Positions 59,159 to 64,000 of a DNA stretch of 64,000 bases are shown here, piece by piece. The stretch spans positions 51,313,292-51,377,291 of the forward strand of contig NC_073311.1 in the NCBI RefSeq assembly GCF_027595985.1. Direction: 5' to 3'. The notes beneath the pieces were generated by a model. It was not told the origin of the DNA. It worked only from the letters and a program-made list of their open reading frames with translations, and ran no database searches. Source of the stretch: Sorex araneus (Eukaryota; Chordata; Mammalia; Eulipotyphla; Soricidae). A program made the translations under genes and the position numbers. The number at the start of each line of letters is the position of its first letter. Position 1 is the first letter of the stretch.

Positions 59159-59487
59159 TTTTGTGTCATGTTAAAGGTAACATGATTACAACCATGTTAG
59201 TATGATATTTTATGATATACAAATTATGGTGTAGTGCATCATCATACCATCATCACTAAATTAAATAAAACACTGAATAAAATATAAGTAATTGATTTGA
59301 CTTGATTTCCTTCAGGTTTATTTTTGATGGCATGTCATCTGTCACTGTCACTGTCATCCCGTTGCATAGAAGAGAAAAATTCAATGAATATCAATAGCAT
59401 ATTCTTCTGGAAGATTCTTTGTAGAAGACACCAGGAAATCTTCTTTATGTCTTTGAAGTATCTATGTAAGTATAATTCATACGTTCT

Positions 59488-59605
59488 TTACACAGTCCTC
59501 TTCATGCAAATGTATGTGTTTGGAGTTGAACAGTTTTCTGTGTAGCCTTTAAAATTTGATCCATAAACTGCACAGTTTCCACCCTGCATTTCAACAATTG
59601 ATACT
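59488..59605 (-). CDS. KLRK1: KLRK1 last exon with stop
   Basis: Acceptor [25 protein letters not shown], then [14 protein letters not shown] and TAA at 59488-59490. Confidence 0.95.
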
Positions 59606-62600
59606 CTAAATTAGAGAGGAGGAAAAAAATTACACTTGTGAGTTATTCATTTAGAAAAACAATAGATGTATCGTATGTATTTTAATCTGGGTACTGATAT
59701 ATTATTTCAGGAAGTTTCTGGGGTTTGTCTTAATTAACACATATGCAAAATATAGCAAGCTCAAAGAAGTAAAAGCAAAAAATGCATTATATTATAAATG
59801 TGAACCATTACTTGTAAATGTCTCCACTGGGAAAGTATAAATGTTCTAGGTATTGTGTTTGATAATGGGATTATATTCACTAACATAGAGATTTCTGAGG
59901 TTTGATGTTGCAGTTCAGGTCTCTTTGCTTCATGGATGCTACCATTTCTCCTCAACTAGTAGGAGATCAGGTTCTCCTTGTCAGACACACAAGCCCCACC
60001 TGTGTCTAACACAAACCCTCCTCCTTAAGTCATGGCTCATTTGCCTCGGGGATAGGTTTGTTAGAGCCATAAAAGAGTTTATGGTGATGCAGAGTTGATC
60101 CAGTGAAATGCTCTTATTTAACAGTTTTTCACTGTTTGTCAATTTGGGGAAAGCAATGTCTATCACAACTTCCGGCTCTTTCTAATCTCTCTCACCCCCT
60201 TGGAGATTGGAATCTGGGAGTAGAGACCAAGCAATAAGCAACCAGAAAGAGAAAATTCCAGAGTGATACACTGGATGTGAAGAAGAGGGACCTGGGAGGA
60301 GAATCATTCTTGAGCTGAGGACTCCTTTCTTGTGCTGAAAGATTTGCTCCCTCTTACAGCTTGGTCCTGATACTAAATGCCTATCTTTTTCTGCTCACTG
60401 GATCCTAGATCCTGGATGGATAATTGCATCAATAAATATCCCATATTTATTGATTGATAGAGGCAGTTGCCTGGAAATCACTCACTACTTGCTCCTTACT
60501 CATGTAGCCTATTGTAGCTGATCCTTGTCAGGTCAACTTGACACACCAGAATAAAAGCCCCAATAGACACCAACAGAACCCACTAAATATCCTAGGAATT
60601 GCTAAACCTTCTCATACCACAAATGCTGCTGACAGCTGATTAAGTCTGAATTTTATACTGTAGGGACTGAGGAAATAACTAAAAGTGGTTGGAGGCACGC
60701 CTGAGGCACAGTTCTAACCCCAGTAGCAAGTACCTTCTACCCCAGAACTTCTTGGTGTGACTCAGTGACCTAGCACTACATGGAGGACAGAAGTTGTACC
60801 AGAAGGACAGAACTGAGGTTTTCTTTCTTTCCTTTTTATTTTTTGCATAACAGTGTTGAGCAAAAGTTTTAGGACACAGTAAACAACTGAGATGACCCGT
60901 TATTGTTGGCATAGTCTGCTCTTCTTTATAGCCTACCGATTTTACTTTTTAGTCACTTTTTTTGCTAACTCTTTTAGACAACTGTGTCACTGTGTGAAAG
61001 AAAATGTGATATTTGAGTTATAGGGAGGGACAGCTGAGAGATAAATCAGAGTAAACTTACAATACAAAGACTTACATGTCAGAGGAGAGAATGGAGCCAT
61101 CTTCCCACTGCCAGGACTTATTTGTTAAAATCCGAAGCCCCATCCAATGATATGACTTCACCAACTTTAAAAAATCCTATTTGAAAGGCAGAAATAATGC
61201 CATTGCTCACAATTTTAATGAAGGGCCATACCCTTTTAACAGTTTCTTTTCACAGAAAATGCTATTTGTCCTCGAATATAATTCCCACTCAAACAACATG
61301 AACATAATATTTGTGATGTCTTTGATTTCTTACTCGGTATTTTTTTTGGGGGGGTGACAGGGAGGTACACCAAAAATTGCTCCAAGGCTTACTTCTGTCT
61401 CTGTACTCAGGGATCACCCCTGGTGGGCATAGGGGGAACCAGGTGGGTGCTGGGGAACAAACCAGGGTCAACTGCATGCAAAGCAAGCACCCTACGTGCT
61501 ATATCACTCTGGCCTCTGTGCTATCTTATAAAGTGTCTTTTTTATGGTCAAGCTCATAATCCGGAAATTTGCCTCATGAATTCAAACAAAAGGTAGAAAG
61601 GAAAAACAAGACAAATACTCAACCTGCTCCTCTCTGTTATATATCTTCAGGAGGGTGGCATTATAACTCATACAAGAAGCTTGGCTTTGGTACCAGCTTT
61701 TGTTCTCGTCAAAAAACTGGTAGCAGTAATTTCTGTAACATAGCCAGTTTGGGGGACATGGACCACAGTAATTTCCTTGAAAGGGAGAATAGATTATTAA
61801 TATACACATAATATATCACTGTATCAGTGTATCACTGTCATCCCGTTGTTCATCAATTTGCTCAAGCAGGTGCCAGTAATGTCTCCATTCATCCCTGTCA
61901 CGTGCTAGTGTATCCTGATGGCATAGGGGGGCTCTTTCAGGGTTAGGGGAATGAGGACCATCATTGTTAGTTTTTGGCATATCGAGTCCAACACAGGTAG
62001 CTTGCCGGGCTCTGCCATGCACATAATTTGTACAATATATTATTATATATGAACATTATAGCAGGTTTTTTTCTAGATGGCTTAAATAACCTTATTTCAG
62101 TGCTAAAATTTTATACAATTGAACCCATATTATCATACCTAATAACTATGTCCTCAGAACCTCAACTTGTGAGACAAATTCTCTACTGCTGACCTACATA
62201 TTAGACTCCCAATATCTTTGACTTTTTATAAGCATTCCTACATAGCAAAAGAATTTACATTATAAAAGCAAGAGTGAATTATAAACAGTATCTAATACTT
62301 TTCTTGCACACTTTTGTTATGCTAATGTCAACATTAATTTGGTTAATGCCCATATCCCTTTATATGTACATATGAAATATGTGTTTCAGTATGTTAGAAA
62401 TCTTTCTTACCTTTCAAAGATATTGGAGCTCCTTGATTAAATAATGCTATTAAAATAATCATAAACATTAAAATATTTTGTGTTGTAATTTATATTTCAA
62501 GTAAAAATACTTAAAATTCTAAATTGAAAAAATAGACAGATACAACCAATATTGTTAGCTTATATTTCTGAGCACTTATATATTAATTTATGCATTAATA

Positions 62601-62741
62601 TTGTTAAATAAACAATTTTGCTAGCTACTTTTTTGTGTGATTACTTACAATTTATGACCACGGCACTGCCTATTATTACCATTACAATGAAACGGATCCC
62701 CATAGCTACAGCAATGCATCTGGCAAGGAAAAATGGAGATG
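59488..62741 (-). CDS. KLRK1: KLRK1 (NKG2D), five 3' coding exons
   Basis: Activating type II homodimeric receptor of NK and T cells for stress-induced MHC-like ligands; signals through DAP10. Exons in transcript order: 62741-62649 (membrane), 62446-62411 (stalk), 61775-61624, 61176-61076 and 59605-59488 (lectin domain). Membrane exon [18 protein letters not shown] carries the DAP10-binding Arg. The stalk reads [12 protein letters not shown]. The lectin domain has [44 protein letters not shown] and [14 protein letters not shown], then the stop. All match NKG2D closely, with phases consistent. The exon(s) encoding the cytoplasmic tail and start codon lie beyond 64000. Orientation is opposite to KLRD1, as in human. 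Confidence 0.95.
61076..61176 (-). CDS. KLRK1: KLRK1 second lectin-domain exon
   Basis: Acceptor [22 protein letters not shown] and [13 protein letters not shown]; donor GTAAGT. Confidence 0.95.
61340..61520 (-). repeat. SOR SINE, reversed, in KLRK1 intron
   Basis: TTTTTTTTGGGGGGGTGACA to CTATATCACTCTGGCC. Confidence 0.78.
61624..61775 (-). CDS. KLRK1: KLRK1 first lectin-domain exon
   Basis: [20 protein letters not shown], then [20 protein letters not shown]; donor CAG|GTTGAG. Confidence 0.95.
61813..62025 (-). repeat. SINE/RTE chimera, reversed, in KLRK1 intron
   Basis: Read on the - strand it starts as a long-form SOR body (GCAGAGCCCGGCAAGCTACC), then carries an insert translating as [12 protein letters not shown] and [12 protein letters not shown], which is the C terminus of the RTE LINE protein. 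Confidence 0.8.
62411..62446 (-). CDS. KLRK1: KLRK1 stalk exon (36 nt)
   Basis: Acceptor TTAATAG, donor GTAAGA. Encodes [12 protein letters not shown], parallel to human SLFNQEVQIPLTES. Confidence 0.9.
62649..62741 (-). CDS. KLRK1: KLRK1 transmembrane exon
   Basis: Acceptor TCGACAG, donor [22 protein letters not shown] with the membrane Arg. Confidence 0.95.
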
Positions 62742-62816
62742 CTGTCGACAAAACAGAGAGAGAGAGAGAGTGAGTGAGAAGATGAAAAAGGCTCAGGTGT
62801 TTTTGTTTTGCTGTGT

Positions 62817-63917
62817 TGTAAGATAACATTGGGTTTGTCCTTTTAGCCTTGCTGCAGGGGACTTAGTTTACCTTAAAGCAATGTTCTTTTTGTATGGACA
62901 CAGGAAGACAATTAATATTATGCTTTGTGACTTGGGAGCTGATTGACTCCAATAATATTTATTTCTGGGCATCTTCTTTCTCGACTCAGTTGCCCTTAGT
63001 TCCTAGCACCCCCAAAGCATGGTCCTGTTGAGGGACTGAATGGACCCAGGGCAAGCTGTGAGCTACCCTGGCATCAAAATGGGCCAGGTCAAAGCACCAC
63101 AATACTCAACTATAAGTTGAGAACATGGTCATAGACAAATGCTGTCATGATCCAAAAGTAACAATGAGACTAGGACCCTGCTGGGGTTAGGAAGACTAAC
63201 CTGGCCTGAGGACTGTGGTCTGGAATATATAGTGAATGTCCTCAGGAAGAACCAAACTTTAAGTTTGATATATCTCTTACTGTGCTCCTATAGAATGACA
63301 TTGCTAGAAATATTAGACATAAATTTACTATAACTATTTAAGTGGATTACTAGCTGAGGAAAGAAGAAAGTGACACACCCTGGATGGTATGCTGCCCTTA
63401 AGTGGATCTCCTAGTAATCTGGAGCAATCTCCTTAGATGAGATTTTGTTAATCTCCTGGAGGAGTGGTCTTACCCCTCTTTTTTGATTTGTTAATGTTCA
63501 GCCCACCTTCCTGTCACCACCCTGTGTGATTGCTATATAAACTAAGACTGTAAGAGAAGTAGGAGAGAAGACACAGAAGCAGAGCACAAGGCGAAAGAGA
63601 ATCAGGGAGTCATTGGAGCCAGAAGCAAGGGAAAGAAAGAGCCAGAAGCTGATAGAGTCAGAAGTGAGAGTGAGAGAGAAATAAGGGACAGAGTCAGAAG
63701 TGAGAGCGAGAAGAGCTCCAGAGAGAGAAGCAGAAGGGCTCCAGAGAGAGCGATCGGAAGAGACCAGAGGAGAGATGACAGAGACAGAGTCAGAGTTAGA
63801 GAAACAGACAGAAGAAAGCACAGCGGGACACACAGAAGCAGAGCACAAAGGAGGAGCCATCCCGATCAGGTCCATACACTGAGGCTCGAGAGCACCGAAC
63901 ACGAGCGGGGGGGTGGT

Positions 63918-63951
<34 letters not shown>

Positions 63952-64000
63952 AGCCCTGAGAGTCCTGGAACACCACACACACATCACCCCTTCCGTGCCC
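62817..64000 (+). repeat. LTR-like element upstream of the KLRK1 membrane exon
   Basis: Same family as 31075-32216, beginning TGTAAGATAACATT. Carries a TATATAAA motif (63536-63541 TATAAA), then a purine-rich stretch (63540-63860) and a (GA)n run (63921-63951). It lies in the KLRK1 intron, in antisense orientation to that gene, and runs to or past the window edge. Confidence 0.6.
63536..63541 (+). promoter_or_regulatory. Possible TATA box of the LTR-like element
   Basis: TATAAA inside GCTATATAAACTAAG. The copy at 31075 has TATGTAAA at the same place. Activity unknown. Confidence 0.3.

Larger units (their letters stand above)
54746..59487. other. Intergenic DNA between receptor B and KLRK1
   Basis: No gene found. 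54746-55145 and 55560-56100 are unassigned single-copy-looking DNA with short frames only. SINEs: 55150-55318 (-), 55350-55525 (+), 56219-56390 (+), decayed ones at 56600-56845, 57085-57260 and 58945-59090, and a bare SINE tail at 59333-59365. 57280-58930 is AT-rich with nothing recognised; it should contain no more than regulatory DNA. Confidence 0.5.

Noticed and set aside
63498-63980. 160-codon reverse frame at the right end
   Set aside because: Simple-sequence (GA/CT) product inside the LTR-like element; not the missing KLRK1 5' exon, which should resemble the NKG2D tail.

Overview
The window is mammalian nuclear DNA from a shrew, very probably Sorex (common shrew or a close relative). 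The main evidence is dozens of copies of the shrew tRNA-derived SINE family SOR, in a short form ending in an A-rich tail and a longer form ending in a CAACGGGATGACAGTGA-type tail. There is also a copy of an RTE-clade LINE of the type known from Sorex (RTE1_Sar). The locus is part of the natural killer gene complex (NKC), the cluster of C-type-lectin-like receptor genes of NK and T cells.

Layout. (1) 42-6274, + strand: a complete six-exon KLRD1 (CD94) gene. (2) About 6.3-19.9 kb: a gene desert built of nested L1, RTE and SINE insertions. (3) About 19.95-36.15 kb and 37.27-53.98 kb: a direct tandem duplication with units of 16-17 kb. Each unit carries one intact multi-exon type II C-type-lectin-like receptor gene on the + strand: receptor A (24025-35386, 232 aa) and receptor B (41809-52254, 226 aa). 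Their extra cysteine pair (SWxxCxxxC with CMC near the C terminus) and their VTYS N-terminal motif point to the Ly49/KLRA-related branch, but the stalk is very short (about 22 residues). (4) About 54-59.4 kb: intergenic repeats. (5) 59488-62741, - strand: five exons of KLRK1 (NKG2D), with the cytoplasmic exon(s) beyond the right edge. An LTR-like element fills the right end.

How the genes fit together. KLRD1 pairs with NKG2 proteins to recognise non-classical MHC I. KLRK1 is the activating NKG2D homodimer that uses a transmembrane arginine to bind DAP10. In the mammalian maps I know, KLRD1 is followed directly by KLRK1. Here two extra receptors sit between them. Receptor A has an ITIM (VTYSKL) and an uncharged membrane segment. 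Receptor B has lost the ITIM (VTYSES) and gained an arginine in the membrane segment. That is the signature of an inhibitory/activating pair, and the A/B differences in the lectin-domain exons are mostly amino-acid changing. This candidate lineage-specific paired-receptor system is the main discovery of the window.

The two copies also differ in how translation starts, in their SINE insertions (one splits the stop region of B), and in a roughly 4 kb retroelement patchwork in B that contains a displaced kinesin (KIF27-like) exon. All splice sites and reading frames were worked out by eye. The summed coding lengths are multiples of three (534, 699 and 681 nt for KLRD1, A and B), which supports the models.
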